A DNA stretch of 64,000 nt, taken from an uncultured Acetatifactor sp. (GTDB lineage Bacteria; Bacillota; Clostridia; Lachnospirales; Lachnospiraceae). Made by a program: the position numbers and the translations under genes. The stretch is from the NCBI GenBank assembly GCA_910585805.1, contig CAJUFB010000015.1, positions 1 through 64,000 on the forward strand. Reading direction: 5' to 3'. Under the pieces are notes generated by a model, which saw only the letters and a list, made by a program, of their open reading frames with translations, had not been told where the DNA came from and did no database searches. This document shows positions 43,290 to 52,292 of this stretch, in pieces; the first letter of the stretch is position 1, and each line of letters opens with the position of its first letter.

Positions 43290-44024
43290 ATGGCTTTAAT
43301 GGCACCCGTGGAAAACGGGCAGATTGTGGAGACAGAATCTCAGAAGTCTCTGAAAAAGCAGCTTACCGCCAGTAAAAACGGCATGGACAAAGAGGCTTTT
43401 CTGCAGTTGCTGGTGGCGCAGATGCAGTATCAGGATCCCCTGGAACCCACGTCAAACACAGAATTTGTATCCCAGTACGCACAGTTCTCTCAGGTAGAGC
43501 AGATGCAGAATCTGGCAGCGACCTCTGAACTGGCCAGAGCCACTTCTCTGGTTGGTCAGCATGTTTATGTCAAGACTACCGGATCGGACGGAGATCCCAA
43601 GTACATTTATGGCAAGGTAGATTATGTTGCCTTTGAGAATAATAAGGCGTATGTTGCCATCGAAGAATCACTTTATTCCATTGATGATGTGGATACGGTG
43701 GTGGATCTGCAGTACAAGGATGCTTATGATAAGGCTTACGATTTCAATGAGAGGCTGAATAAGCTTCCGAAGCCTACCAATATAGATCTTTCCAATGCGG
43801 AGGAGATTGACGAACTGGAGAAGATTTACAATGAGATGACGGATTACGAGAAGAGCTTTGTCGCCTCGGATGTGGTGAAGCGCCTGAACCAGTACATTGA
43901 GAGGCTCAAGGAAATACGCGCCGCCGCAGAGGAAGACGGGAAGGGTGACGAGACGGAAGAAGGCGGAGAAGAGTCCGGAGGAGATTCCGGTAAAGAGGAG
44001 ACGGAAGGCGCTGATAAAGCATAA
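43290..44024 (+). CDS. flgD: Flagellar hook capping protein FlgD
   Basis: This 244-residue protein caps the growing hook. The N-terminal scaffold motif is clear: DKEAFLQLLVAQMQYQDPLE, then TSNTEFVSQYAQFSQVEQM. The middle has a short beta-rich part (to about residue 135). Instead of the usual Fn3/tudor-like C-terminal domain, the rest is helical and ends in a very acidic Gly/Glu tail (after residue 210), so it may lack or diverge from the standard cap domain. AGAAAGGAG precedes ATG 43290. Confidence 0.9.
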   Translation: MALMAPVENGQIVETESQKSLKKQLTASKNGMDKEAFLQLLVAQMQYQDPLEPTSNTEFVSQYAQFSQVEQMQNLAATSELARATSLVGQHVYVKTTGSDGDPKYIYGKVDYVAFENNKAYVAIEESLYSIDDVDTVVDLQYKDAYDKAYDFNERLNKLPKPTNIDLSNAEEIDELEKIYNEMTDYEKSFVASDVVKRLNQYIERLKEIRAAAEEDGKGDETEEGGEESGGDSGKEETEGADKA

Positions 44025-44039
44025 AAGGAGTTTACAAGG

Positions 44040-44447
44040 ATGGATATTCAGGGCAATGGGTATATTTCCATTAAGCAGCTGACGGATCAGTATCTGGGAA
44101 AGCAGGCACAGGTCCGGAGAGCCACGGATGGCGAAGCCCGGGAGGGCATATCCTTTCAGGATGTTTTACGGCAGAAGACACTGGGAGAGACCGGTGGCCT
44201 AAAATTTTCCAAGCATGCGATGGGAAGGCTGGCTGACCGCAATATTGAGCTGAGTGATGCTCAGCTGGAGCGGTTGGAGTCCGGAACAAAGAAAGCAGGG
44301 CAAAAGGGGATCAGAGATTCGCTGGTGATCGTGGATCAGCTGGCGTTTATTGTAAATATCCCCAATCAGACAGTCGTCACTGCAATGGACAGTACGGATA
44401 CAGAGGAGAACATATTCACCAATATTAACGGGGCAGTTATCATATAA
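44040..44447 (+). CDS. Flagellar operon protein (TIGR02530 family)
   Basis: This 135-residue protein matches the small conserved family found between flgD and flgE in Firmicutes (TIGR02530). The C-terminal half carries the family features FSKHAMGRLADRNIELSDAQ, GIRDSLVIVDQLAFIVNIPN and the ending ENIFTNINGAVII. Function is not established. AAAGGAG precedes ATG 44040 and the gene starts 15 bp after flgD. Confidence 0.85.
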   Translation: MDIQGNGYISIKQLTDQYLGKQAQVRRATDGEAREGISFQDVLRQKTLGETGGLKFSKHAMGRLADRNIELSDAQLERLESGTKKAGQKGIRDSLVIVDQLAFIVNIPNQTVVTAMDSTDTEENIFTNINGAVII

Positions 44448-44527
44448 CCGGACCTGTAAGGAGGTTGTGGCCTCTCGAATGACTGAGAGGGGCATGCTCC
44501 GTTCCAGATCAGGAGGAACAGATTACT

Positions 44528-46321
44528 ATGATGAGATCACTTTTTGCTGGTGTGTCAGGCCTTAAGGCGCACCAGACCAGAATGGATGTTATAGGTAATA
44601 ACATCGCAAACGTTAACACAGTTGCATACAAGTCCAGTTCCATGACTTTTGCGGCGCTGATGAGCCAGACGACGCAGAGGGCCAGCGGAGCCAATGCCAG
44701 CACGGGAACCGGAGGCGTGAATCCCAGGCAGATCGGCCTGGGTGTAAAGACCAGCGCCATTAATGTCAACATTACCGGACAGGGGGCCAGCCAGTCAACG
44801 GGGAATCCTTTTGACATCATGATTACCGGCGAGAATTTCTTTATCGTCAACAATGGACAGGAGAATTACTTTACCAGAGACGGTTCTTTCTATGTGGACG
44901 GCGCGGGGAACCTGGCCATGACCAGTATCGGCTACAGTGTCATGGGATGGCAGGTGGACGAGGAGACCGGTGCGATTAAGAAGGACAGCGTGTCTGCTCT
45001 TCGTATTATGAATACGGCTAATATGAATTATCCTCCGGAAGCTACCACTCAGGGGTATATGTCAGGTATCCTTGATAAGCTTGACACGGATGTGACCAGC
45101 AGCAGCGGCAAGGTTGTGAACTTCCAGTTTTATGATGATTTGGGATACAGCTATAATGCAAAATTTGTATTTAAGCAGTCAGAAACCGATGCGAAGAACG
45201 AATATAGCCTGGAACTGGATAAGATCACTGATTCGGACGGGAAAGAGGTTGAGATGACGGCTGAGCAGAAAGCTGCGGTATTTGGTCAGACACAGACGCA
45301 GGCACAGTCAGGCAGAGTGGCTTTGGGAAAGGGTTATAAGTGGGAGAATGGTGTGCTGAAGGACGCGGATGGAAAGGAACTTGCGAGTCTGACAGCTATT
45401 CAGGGGGATACAGCGTATAAGCCTACAAACCCGGCAGATGCAGAGGAAATATCTGTAGAGCAGCAGCTTGATAATATTGCAAAAGCGTATGGATATAAAG
45501 GCTCAACAGAGGATTTCCTGAGTAAGATTTATGAGGTTACCCCGGCAAATCCGGATGCGACTCCCCCTGTAGAGGCAGTTACATGTACGATCAGGGATAT
45601 GATATATGGAGAAAATGATTCTAATAATGCAAAGGCACCTACGCTTGATAGTCTGGTGAATACTGGTACTGGTACGACAGATGAAGGCTTTGAGACCACA
45701 GGGCGCGAATTCACGGGAGTGATCGTTAAATATAACGCTAAAAATGGTACATTCGAAAGAGTAGAGGGAGGAAAAGTCGCGGAAGGCGGGGATGTTCCGT
45801 CTGTGATTACCCTGAATCTGAGCGGTATCGGCAATGGCAATTTTAAAGATATCGACATTGACCTGTCATCTACCACCAATGTAGACAACAAGGGTACATC
45901 CACCATCGGTGCCACCAACGGTGCAGACGATGAGTTCAGTACCGGTTCCGGACGCCGCAATGGTGTCCTGAAAGGATTATCCGTGCAGCAGAACGGTATG
46001 ATTTATGGAACCTACGACAATGGCATGACCAAGTTGTTGGGGCAGATAGCAACCGCGAAATTTGCCAACGCATCCGGTCTGGAAAAACTGGCGGATAATC
46101 TTTATGCCGCTACACTGAACTCCGGCTCCTTCGACGGCATCGGTGTGGACATCACCGCGGAGGGCGATTACATGTCCACAGGCCAGCTGGAGATGAGTAA
46201 CGTGGATCTTTCTTCGGAATTTACCGAGATGATAACTACCCAGCGTGGTTTCCAGGCAAACAGCCGTATTATAACTGTATCCGATACTTTATTGGAAGAA
46301 TTAACAAACCTGAAGCGTTAA
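44528..46321 (+). CDS. flgE: Flagellar hook protein FlgE
   Basis: This 597-residue protein polymerises into the hook. The N-terminal rod/hook motif is MDVIGNNIANVNTVAYKSSS, followed by the FlgE beta domains (TIGYSVMGWQVDEETG region). The C-terminal helix carries SEFTEMITTQRGFQANSRII. It is longer than the roughly 400-450-residue minimum because of a variable middle domain (about residues 235-420), as often seen in hook proteins. AGGAGG-like AGGAGGAAC precedes ATG 44528. Confidence 0.95.
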   Translation: MMRSLFAGVSGLKAHQTRMDVIGNNIANVNTVAYKSSSMTFAALMSQTTQRASGANASTGTGGVNPRQIGLGVKTSAINVNITGQGASQSTGNPFDIMITGENFFIVNNGQENYFTRDGSFYVDGAGNLAMTSIGYSVMGWQVDEETGAIKKDSVSALRIMNTANMNYPPEATTQGYMSGILDKLDTDVTSSSGKVVNFQFYDDLGYSYNAKFVFKQSETDAKNEYSLELDKITDSDGKEVEMTAEQKAAVFGQTQTQAQSGRVALGKGYKWENGVLKDADGKELASLTAIQGDTAYKPTNPADAEEISVEQQLDNIAKAYGYKGSTEDFLSKIYEVTPANPDATPPVEAVTCTIRDMIYGENDSNNAKAPTLDSLVNTGTGTTDEGFETTGREFTGVIVKYNAKNGTFERVEGGKVAEGGDVPSVITLNLSGIGNGNFKDIDIDLSSTTNVDNKGTSTIGATNGADDEFSTGSGRRNGVLKGLSVQQNGMIYGTYDNGMTKLLGQIATAKFANASGLEKLADNLYAATLNSGSFDGIGVDITAEGDYMSTGQLEMSNVDLSSEFTEMITTQRGFQANSRIITVSDTLLEELTNLKR

Positions 46322-46354
46322 TTTATACTCGCATTATTCAAGAGAATGTGTTAT

Positions 46355-46384
46355 AATAGGGGGGCAGGGGTCTGTCCCCCTATT
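46355..46384. other. Hairpin after flgE
   Basis: AATAGGGGG at 46355-46363 pairs perfectly with CCCCCTATT at 46376-46384 (9 bp, 12-base loop). No T run follows. TATAAT at 46352-46357 overlaps the left arm and could be a -10 box, though no good -35 is seen. Nothing else convincing lies in the 299-bp gap before flbD. Confidence 0.5.
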
Positions 46385-46620
46385 CATTGGACAGAAGGTA
46401 AGCAGGATGCAGTCAGGCAGATCCGGGGACGATACGGTTGGGCGGGTCTGTCGGCAGTTTCGGAAGGTTTTTGCTTTTGCTGTGGGGTAAGGAATTTAGA
46501 CGGACTGTTTTATGGCAATTCCTATCATATGGCTATCAGAAACGGAAGCTGTGTTGTGAAGCTAAGGTGGTGGCAGGTATGACAGGTTAGCGGGATGATA
46601 GTGATGCAAGAGGTTTCGAT

Positions 46621-46806
46621 ATGATTGAAGTGACGAAATTAAACGGTACAAAGATTTTGGCGAATCCGCATCTGTTTGAGATTGTGGAGGAGACTCCGGA
46701 TACGGTGATCACTCTCACCACCGGGAAAAAAATAATTGTAAAAGAAAGTAGACAAGAGATAAAAAATCTTGTAAAATCATATAGAAAGGGTATTTTTGCG
46801 GAATAA
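46621..46806 (+). CDS. flbD: Flagellar protein FlbD
   Basis: This 61-residue protein belongs to the FlbD family found in Firmicutes between flgE and motA. It begins MIEVTKLNGTKILANPHLFE and contains the ITLTTGKKIIVKES strand. Its function is not well defined. An AGAGG site precedes ATG 46621. Confidence 0.92.
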   Translation: MIEVTKLNGTKILANPHLFEIVEETPDTVITLTTGKKIIVKESRQEIKNLVKSYRKGIFAE

Positions 46807-46853
46807 TGGAAGAAAGGCATTCCAACAAAAAGCAAAAGAGTTAGGTGATTCTC

Positions 46854-47648
46854 GTGGATATTGCGTCTTTACTTGGTATTATTTTATGTTTTGCGATGAT
46901 GCTCTATGGTATCATAGACGGTGCAGGTATCAATAACCTGGTGAAGGAATACTGGAATATGCCGTCGGCAGTTATTACCTTCGGCGGTGCCTTTGCCGCT
47001 ACGCTGGCATCGCACAGTCTTGCCGATTTCATCAATGGTCTGAAGAGTTTTGCACTGGTATTCAAGGCTCCGGCCATCAATACGGCGGAAATGATCAGCA
47101 AGATTATCGACCTGTCGAATGTGGCACGTAAGGAAGGGCTTCTGTCCCTGGAGGAAGCGGCTGCGGATATGGATGATGCTTTTCTGAAGAAAGGTATCCT
47201 TCTGATGGTAGACGGAACGGATCCGGAACTGGTGCGTGCCATCATGGAGACGGAACTGGTCAGTATTGAAGGGAGACATAAGACCTGCATCGGCTTCTGG
47301 GATACACTTGGTGCCATGGGTCCTGCCTGGGGTATGATCGGTACCCTGATCGGTCTGGTAGACATGTTGTATCATATGGATAATGTGGCTACGCTGGGAC
47401 CGGCCATGGCCGTGGCCCTGATTACCACTTTCTATGGTTCCGTGCTTGCGAATGCAATCTGTACCCCGGTGTCCAATAAGCTGAAAGTGGATAATGCCGC
47501 AGAGATGATGTTGAAAGAGGTTATGATTGAGGGGCTGCTGTCCATTCAGGCAGGGGAGAACCCCAGAGTAATCGAGGAGAAGCTGAAATCCTTCCTTTCT
47601 CCTCAGGACAGGGAAGCCGCCGGAGGAGATGCAGGGGGTGAGGAATAA
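46854..47648 (+). CDS. motA: Flagellar motor stator protein MotA
   Basis: This 264-residue membrane protein forms the proton or sodium channel with MotB. Four hydrophobic helices are visible: near the N-terminus (IASLLGIILCFAMMLYGI), about 30-50, and the pair around TLGAMGPAWGMIGTLIGLV and MAVALITTFYGSVLANA. The cytoplasmic loop between helices 2 and 3 is charged, as needed to contact FliG. GTG 46854 is chosen because AGGTGA lies just upstream and gives the family start MDIASLLG; GTG 46845 is less suitable. The stop overlaps the motB start by one base. Confidence 0.95.
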   Translation: MDIASLLGIILCFAMMLYGIIDGAGINNLVKEYWNMPSAVITFGGAFAATLASHSLADFINGLKSFALVFKAPAINTAEMISKIIDLSNVARKEGLLSLEEAAADMDDAFLKKGILLMVDGTDPELVRAIMETELVSIEGRHKTCIGFWDTLGAMGPAWGMIGTLIGLVDMLYHMDNVATLGPAMAVALITTFYGSVLANAICTPVSNKLKVDNAAEMMLKEVMIEGLLSIQAGENPRVIEEKLKSFLSPQDREAAGGDAGGEE

Positions 47649-48472
47649 TGGCAAAGCGCAAGGAAGATGCGCCACCGGCGGGTTCGCCGGCGTGGATGGC
47701 GACATTCAGTGATCTGATGAACCTTCTGCTCTGCTTTTTCGTTATGCTTTTTGCCATGTCGAGTATTGAGGAAGCGAAGCTTCAGGAATTCGTGGCAGCC
47801 ATGAATAATACTTTCAGCATATTTGACGGGGGCGCCTCCGCCATAGGGGACGGTATCCTGATCAGCAACGGTGTCAGCCAGCTGAATGAGCTTGACCAGT
47901 ACATAAACAGTACAGGTAAGGTTGCGGACAGTGATACAGATGGGGAGAGCATGGAAGAATTTGAAAAGTCTCCGGAAGCACTGGAAGAAATGTTGGAGGA
48001 GCAGCGGCTGCAGGAAAATGAAGAACGTGCGGAGGCAATAGAAGAAGCACTTCGGGAGAATGAGATCGCCGATGAGGTGGAAATCAGTTTTACTGCTCAG
48101 TATGTCAAGCTGACTATGAATGGCGGGCTTTTGTTTGATTCCGGAAGTGCGCAGCTCAAAGAGGAAGCACAGCTGATCATTGATAAGGTGGGGGTGATCC
48201 TGGAGCGCTACGGAGACGGAACCATTGAGATAGAGGGGCATACCGACAATGTTCCCATCAACAGCGCACAGTATCCCAGCAATGAGGAATTGAGCAGTGC
48301 CAGAGCATTGTCCGTCTTCTATTACCTTTTGGAGAGTACTTCTCTGAATCCGGTAGGAGTAAAGCATGCCGGGATGGGAGAACGGGTACCGATCGCTGAC
48401 AATGGCACATCGGAAGGCAGAAGCAGAAACCGAAGGGTTGAGATCTTAATCTATAATCCGTCCGCGCAATAA
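47648..48472 (+). CDS. motB: Flagellar motor stator protein MotB
   Basis: This 274-residue protein anchors the stator to peptidoglycan. The single N-terminal helix carries the essential ion-binding aspartate, Asp22, in WMATFSDLMNLLLCFFVML. The C-terminal OmpA-like domain (about 150-270) has IEIEGHTDNVPI and SSARALSVFYYLLE. A charged coiled-coil linker lies between them. It is coupled to motA by a TAATG overlap. Confidence 0.96.
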   Translation: MAKRKEDAPPAGSPAWMATFSDLMNLLLCFFVMLFAMSSIEEAKLQEFVAAMNNTFSIFDGGASAIGDGILISNGVSQLNELDQYINSTGKVADSDTDGESMEEFEKSPEALEEMLEEQRLQENEERAEAIEEALRENEIADEVEISFTAQYVKLTMNGGLLFDSGSAQLKEEAQLIIDKVGVILERYGDGTIEIEGHTDNVPINSAQYPSNEELSSARALSVFYYLLESTSLNPVGVKHAGMGERVPIADNGTSEGRSRNRRVEILIYNPSAQ

Positions 48473-48505
48473 GAGAGATGGGATGGAAGAAAGGGCTTTT
48501 TAGAC

Positions 48506-49048
48506 ATGAAAAAGAATTTACTGAGTGTGCTTATCCTGGTGCTGATGATCGTGAATATAGCATTGTCGGCAGTCATGATGACCAACGTCATCAGCACAAA
48601 CAAGAAAACCGCGGAACTGATGGACAGTATCGGCGTGGCGATGAATCTGGAGCTGTATACCCCCGGTGCCGGTCCTGAGGTGTCTCTTTCAGACACGTAT
48701 ACTCATGTGATGGATCAGATGATGATCCCGCTGGCCTATTCGCAGGTGACTAATAGTGACGGCACTACCAGCACAAGCAGCAAGCAGGTGTATCTTGTAT
48801 TTGATATTTCACTGCTCATGGATAAGACACATGATGATTTTGCGCAGTATTCGGGATCGATCGCTGATTATGACAGTATGATCAAAGATGCGGTGGAACG
48901 GGTGGTGAGCAATTATACAGAGGAGGAGTGCAGAGCTTCCTTTACCGGGGATATAAGGAATGAGATGCTTACAGCGATCCAGAATCTGTTTGAGTCAAAG
49001 TTCATTTACGGAATTACCCTCAGCAATATAAAGTACGGTGGCAGCTGA
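48506..49048 (+). CDS. fliL: Flagellar basal-body-associated protein FliL
   Basis: This 180-residue protein has one N-terminal membrane helix (about residues 5-27, LLSVLILVLMIVNIALSAVM) and an external FliL domain ending in IQNLFESKFIYGITLSNIKY. It stabilises the stator. Its position between motB and fliM is typical. An AAGAAAGGGC site precedes ATG 48506. Confidence 0.85.
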   Translation: MKKNLLSVLILVLMIVNIALSAVMMTNVISTNKKTAELMDSIGVAMNLELYTPGAGPEVSLSDTYTHVMDQMMIPLAYSQVTNSDGTTSTSSKQVYLVFDISLLMDKTHDDFAQYSGSIADYDSMIKDAVERVVSNYTEEECRASFTGDIRNEMLTAIQNLFESKFIYGITLSNIKYGGS

Positions 49049-49092
49049 TGGATGTGGCAGACATGGGCAATGAGAAATACAGTCATGAAATA

Positions 49093-49120
49093 AAGCATGC
49101 GTCGCCTAGAAAGCATGCGA
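49093..49120. repeat. Direct repeat of AAGCATGCG before fliM
   Basis: AAGCATGCG occurs at 49093-49101 and again at 49111-49119, 18 bp apart. Because GCATGC is self-complementary, the two can pair as a short hairpin just upstream of the fliM ribosome binding site (49122-49130). Confidence 0.45.
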
Positions 49121-49136
49121 CAGGAGGTGAGCTTGT

Positions 49137-50117
49137 GTGGCCGAGATACTTTCTCAGGCGGAGATTGACGCCCTGCTGAATGCGATGTCTTCAGGTGAGT
49201 TGGACGCCGACCAGATGCAGCCAAAGGACGAGAAGAAAGTCAAAAATTATGACTTCAGCCGTCCGACAAAGTTTTCCAAAGAGCATTTGAGGACTCTGGA
49301 GATCATATTTGAGCATTATGCCCGGTTGGTTTCCACGAATCTTCCGGTGTATCTGCGTAAAAATGTGCAGGTGGCGGTGGTAGGCTCCGAGGCTATCACA
49401 TTTAATGAATTTACAAATTCGTTATCCAGTCCTATTATTATGGGAATCGTCAACTTTGCACCGTTGAATGGATCTATCATTATGGAATTGGGTATCAATC
49501 TGGGATATGCCATGCTGGATCGCATGCTGGGCGGGAGCGGTGTGCCTCTGGAGAAGGGGAGAGAATTTTCCGAGATTGAGCAGATCATTATAGAGAAGAT
49601 ATTAGTGATGTTGACCCAGCTTCTGCGGGAGCCGTGGAAAAACGTGATCGATATAGCACCTGTATTGAACCGTCTGGAAACGAATTCACAGTTTGCACAG
49701 GTTATAGCCCCCAGCGACATGGTCGCGATTGTGACCCTGGAGATCAAGATTGGGGACGTAGAAGGGTTCATGAATATCTGTCTTCCGTTCTTTACTTTGG
49801 AAGATATCATGGATAAGCTGAATACAAAATACTGGTATTCTACCATGCAGGAGAATCATGATGAAAATTATGAGGCTTATATTGAGTCCATGCTGCGCAA
49901 GGTGGATGTACCGATTCGGGCAGTTCTGGGCAAGAGTAAGATTTCCGTAAATGATTTCCTGAATCTGCAGGTGGGAGACTGTATCAGGCTTGATACCGGA
50001 GTGGATCAGGATATGAATGTGTATGTGGGTGATATCAGGAAGTTTACGGCTTTGCCCGGTACGGAAAAGGATTTTTATGCTGTCAGGATCACATCGGTTA
50101 TTAGAGAGGAGGAGTAA
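49137..50117 (+). CDS. fliM: Flagellar motor switch protein FliM
   Basis: This 326-residue switch protein binds CheY-P and sets rotation direction. The N-terminal CheY-binding motif is LSQAEIDALLNAM, the middle domain includes GIVNFAPLNGSIIMELGIN, and the C-terminal FliM/FliN (SpoA-like) domain is at about 255-325. GTG 49137 is the start, with a perfect AGGAGGTGA 6 bp upstream. It is followed by fliY after 3 bp. Confidence 0.97.
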   Translation: MAEILSQAEIDALLNAMSSGELDADQMQPKDEKKVKNYDFSRPTKFSKEHLRTLEIIFEHYARLVSTNLPVYLRKNVQVAVVGSEAITFNEFTNSLSSPIIMGIVNFAPLNGSIIMELGINLGYAMLDRMLGGSGVPLEKGREFSEIEQIIIEKILVMLTQLLREPWKNVIDIAPVLNRLETNSQFAQVIAPSDMVAIVTLEIKIGDVEGFMNICLPFFTLEDIMDKLNTKYWYSTMQENHDENYEAYIESMLRKVDVPIRAVLGKSKISVNDFLNLQVGDCIRLDTGVDQDMNVYVGDIRKFTALPGTEKDFYAVRITSVIREEE

Positions 50118-50120
50118 GCA

Positions 50121-51506
50121 ATGGACGGGTTGTCCCAGGACGAGATAAACGCTTTACTTGCCGGCATGAATCTGGGTGAAGAAGAGCCGGAAACGATTGG
50201 AAATGATGAAGAAGTCAGTGGAGGGTCAGCGAATATCATCCAGGAGATGGCGCAGGCGGATGAACTCCTTTCAGATGTGGAGAAAGATGCCATTGGTGAG
50301 GTGGCCAACATCAGTATGGGGTCTTCGGCTACTACATTATATTCTCTTGTGAACAGAAAGGTAAATATCACGACTCCTGAAGTGGAGTTCTGTAAATGGG
50401 ATAATTTGCTGACCCAGTACGAGAGACCCTGTGTGTTCATTCAGATCAAATATACTGTGGGTCTGGACGGCACAAATATCCTGATATTGAAAGAGCATGA
50501 TGTAAAGGTGATCACTGACCTGATGATGGGAGGTGACGGCACTAATACGGATGGAGAACTGGGAGAGCTGCATTTAAGCGCTATCTCTGAGGCAATGAAT
50601 CAGATGATGGGAGCGGCGGCCACTTCTCTCTCCACAATGATGCAGACGAAGATTGATATCAGCCCTCCAGAGGCTTCCCTGCTTGATCTGGCACAGGTGA
50701 AAAATGGCGAAGATGTCTCGCCGTTTCTTGGAGGTGTATTTGTCAAGATTTCTTTTCGGATGCAGATTGATGATCTGGTTGACAGTTCCATCATGCAATT
50801 GTATCCGGTAGATTTTGCGCGCAATGTAGTAGATACTTTCATGAATTCCCAATCCAATTCTGCGGCAGAAGAGCCGAAGGCAGCGCCGACTTCAGATACG
50901 GGAGCGGGCGCCGGTATGCAGAATGGCATGAATGGTAATGCCGGTTCTGCTCCGCAGATGGGAATGAATGACATGAATGCAGGTATGGCCTCTGGAATGA
51001 TGGGGGGAGCAAACCCTCAAATGGGTATGGCGCAGGGCATGAATCCACAGATGGATATGAATTCCCAGATGGGCATGTATGGGATGCCGCAGGGAATGAA
51101 CCCTCAGATGGGAGCGCCGCAGCAGGGTATGTATCCTCAACAGGGCATGTATGGGATGCCGATGGGCATGTATCCTCAGATGGGAATGCCTCAGGGAGCG
51201 GTTCCGCAGAATTATAATGTGCAGACAGCGCAGTTTCAGAACTTTTCCAATGAGGGAGGAATGGTCGCGGGACAGGAGAATATCGGCCTGATCATGGATG
51301 TTCCGCTGAGTGTCACCGTAGAACTTGGACGTACGACCAAGTCGATTTCCGAAATTCTTGACTTTGCGCCAGGCACGATCATTGAACTTGAACGGATTGC
51401 CGGGGAACCGATAGATGTACTGGTTAACGGCAAGCTTGTGGCAAAGGGAGAGGTAGTAGTAATTGAAGAGAGCTTTGGCGTAAGAGTAACTGAAATTATC
51501 AAGTAG
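50121..51506 (+). CDS. fliY: Flagellar switch phosphatase FliY with Met-rich linker
   Basis: This 461-residue protein joins a CheY-P-binding N-terminus (LSQDEINALLAGM), a CheC-type phosphatase domain and a C-terminal FliN domain. Both phosphatase motifs are intact (GEVANISMGSS and SEAMNQMMGAA). Residues about 264-361 form a low-complexity linker with roughly 25 methionines plus many Gly, Gln and Pro (patterns such as MNPQMG and MYGMPQG), far richer than usual for FliY. The FliN domain (about 375-460) begins VAGQENIGLIMDVPLSV. Its roles are to dephosphorylate CheY-P and complete the C-ring. Confidence 0.93.
   Translation: MDGLSQDEINALLAGMNLGEEEPETIGNDEEVSGGSANIIQEMAQADELLSDVEKDAIGEVANISMGSSATTLYSLVNRKVNITTPEVEFCKWDNLLTQYERPCVFIQIKYTVGLDGTNILILKEHDVKVITDLMMGGDGTNTDGELGELHLSAISEAMNQMMGAAATSLSTMMQTKIDISPPEASLLDLAQVKNGEDVSPFLGGVFVKISFRMQIDDLVDSSIMQLYPVDFARNVVDTFMNSQSNSAAEEPKAAPTSDTGAGAGMQNGMNGNAGSAPQMGMNDMNAGMASGMMGGANPQMGMAQGMNPQMDMNSQMGMYGMPQGMNPQMGAPQQGMYPQQGMYGMPMGMYPQMGMPQGAVPQNYNVQTAQFQNFSNEGGMVAGQENIGLIMDVPLSVTVELGRTTKSISEILDFAPGTIIELERIAGEPIDVLVNGKLVAKGEVVVIEESFGVRVTEIIK
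50911..51210 (+). repeat. Met/Gln/Gly/Pro-rich repeat region in fliY
   Basis: Imperfect short repeats encode recurring blocks such as NPQMGM, QQGMYP and GMYGMP. The unit is irregular (about 15-30 bp), unlike the even units in the glycosidase genes. Met spacing resembles metal-binding linkers, which is inference. Confidence 0.75.
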
Positions 51507-51519
51507 GAGGAAATTTCAA

Positions 51520-51882
51520 ATGGCGAAGAATATTTTGGTATGTGACGATGCCGCATTCATGAGGATGATGATCAAGAATACCCTCACCAAGGGCGGTTAC
51601 AATGTGGCTGGTGAGGCTGAAAACGGGGCAAAGGCTGTGGAGAAATACAAGGAGCTGTCTCCGGATCTTGTGCTGATGGATATCACCATGCCGGAGATGG
51701 ATGGTATTCAGGCTCTGAAGGAGATCAAGAAGCTGGATCCTAATGCCAAGGTTATCATGTGTTCTGCTATGGGACAGCAGGCCATGGTTGTGGAATCCAT
51801 TCAGGCAGGTGCAAAGGACTTCATCGTAAAGCCTTTCCAGGAGGATCGGGTTCTTGAGGCTGTAAAGAAGGTTGTTGGCTGA
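51520..51882 (+). CDS. cheY: Chemotaxis response regulator CheY
   Basis: This 120-residue single receiver domain carries the phosphoacceptor in LVLMDITMPEMDG (Asp54), the acidic pair near CDDAAFMRMM (residues 9-10), SAMGQQAMVV and the Lys in DFIVKPFQ. Phospho-CheY binds FliM and FliY to change motor behaviour. AGGAGG precedes ATG 51520. The stop overlaps the fliO start by one base (TGATG). Confidence 0.97.
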   Translation: MAKNILVCDDAAFMRMMIKNTLTKGGYNVAGEAENGAKAVEKYKELSPDLVLMDITMPEMDGIQALKEIKKLDPNAKVIMCSAMGQQAMVVESIQAGAKDFIVKPFQEDRVLEAVKKVVG

Positions 51883-52292
51883 TGGAATTGCTCATTCCTG
51901 TAATGGGAGCTGCTTTCGGTGCTGGAAGCTATGCACAGTTTATCACTGTCCTGGTGGTTTTTGTGGCTGTGCTGGGCGTGACCGCATGGACCACCAGATG
52001 GATGGCCAATTATCAGAAGCAGCAGAGTGCAAATGAAAATATTCAGGTAATAGAGACCACTCGTATTGCGAATAATAAATATATTCAGATCATACGGGCA
52101 GGCGAGAAGTACATGGTAATTGCTGTCTGTAAGGATACAGTTACCATGTTGGGTGAGATCTCGGGAGAACAGCTGAAGGAGGTGGCTCCCGCGGAGCATC
52201 TCAGTTTCAGAGAGCTTCTCGACAGAGCTGCAGGGAAGACAAAAGCCGCCCGGGAGGAGCCAAAGGAAAAGCAGATGCATGATGAAAAATAA
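51882..52292 (+). CDS. fliO: Flagellar biosynthesis protein FliO
   Basis: This 136-residue protein has one N-terminal membrane helix (about 15-40) with the typical LVVFVAVLGVTAWTTRWM core, and a short cytoplasmic part containing TTRIANNKYIQIIRAGEKYM and TMLGEISGEQLK. FliO (FliZ-like) helps assemble the FliP export gate. The start overlaps the cheY stop and its 3' end overlaps fliP by 14 bp. Confidence 0.85.
   Translation: MELLIPVMGAAFGAGSYAQFITVLVVFVAVLGVTAWTTRWMANYQKQQSANENIQVIETTRIANNKYIQIIRAGEKYMVIAVCKDTVTMLGEISGEQLKEVAPAEHLSFRELLDRAAGKTKAAREEPKEKQMHDEK

Noticed and set aside
46346..46582. 78-codon frame between flgE and flbD
   Set aside because: It begins within a hairpin, has no ribosome binding site and an odd Cys/Trp-rich composition.
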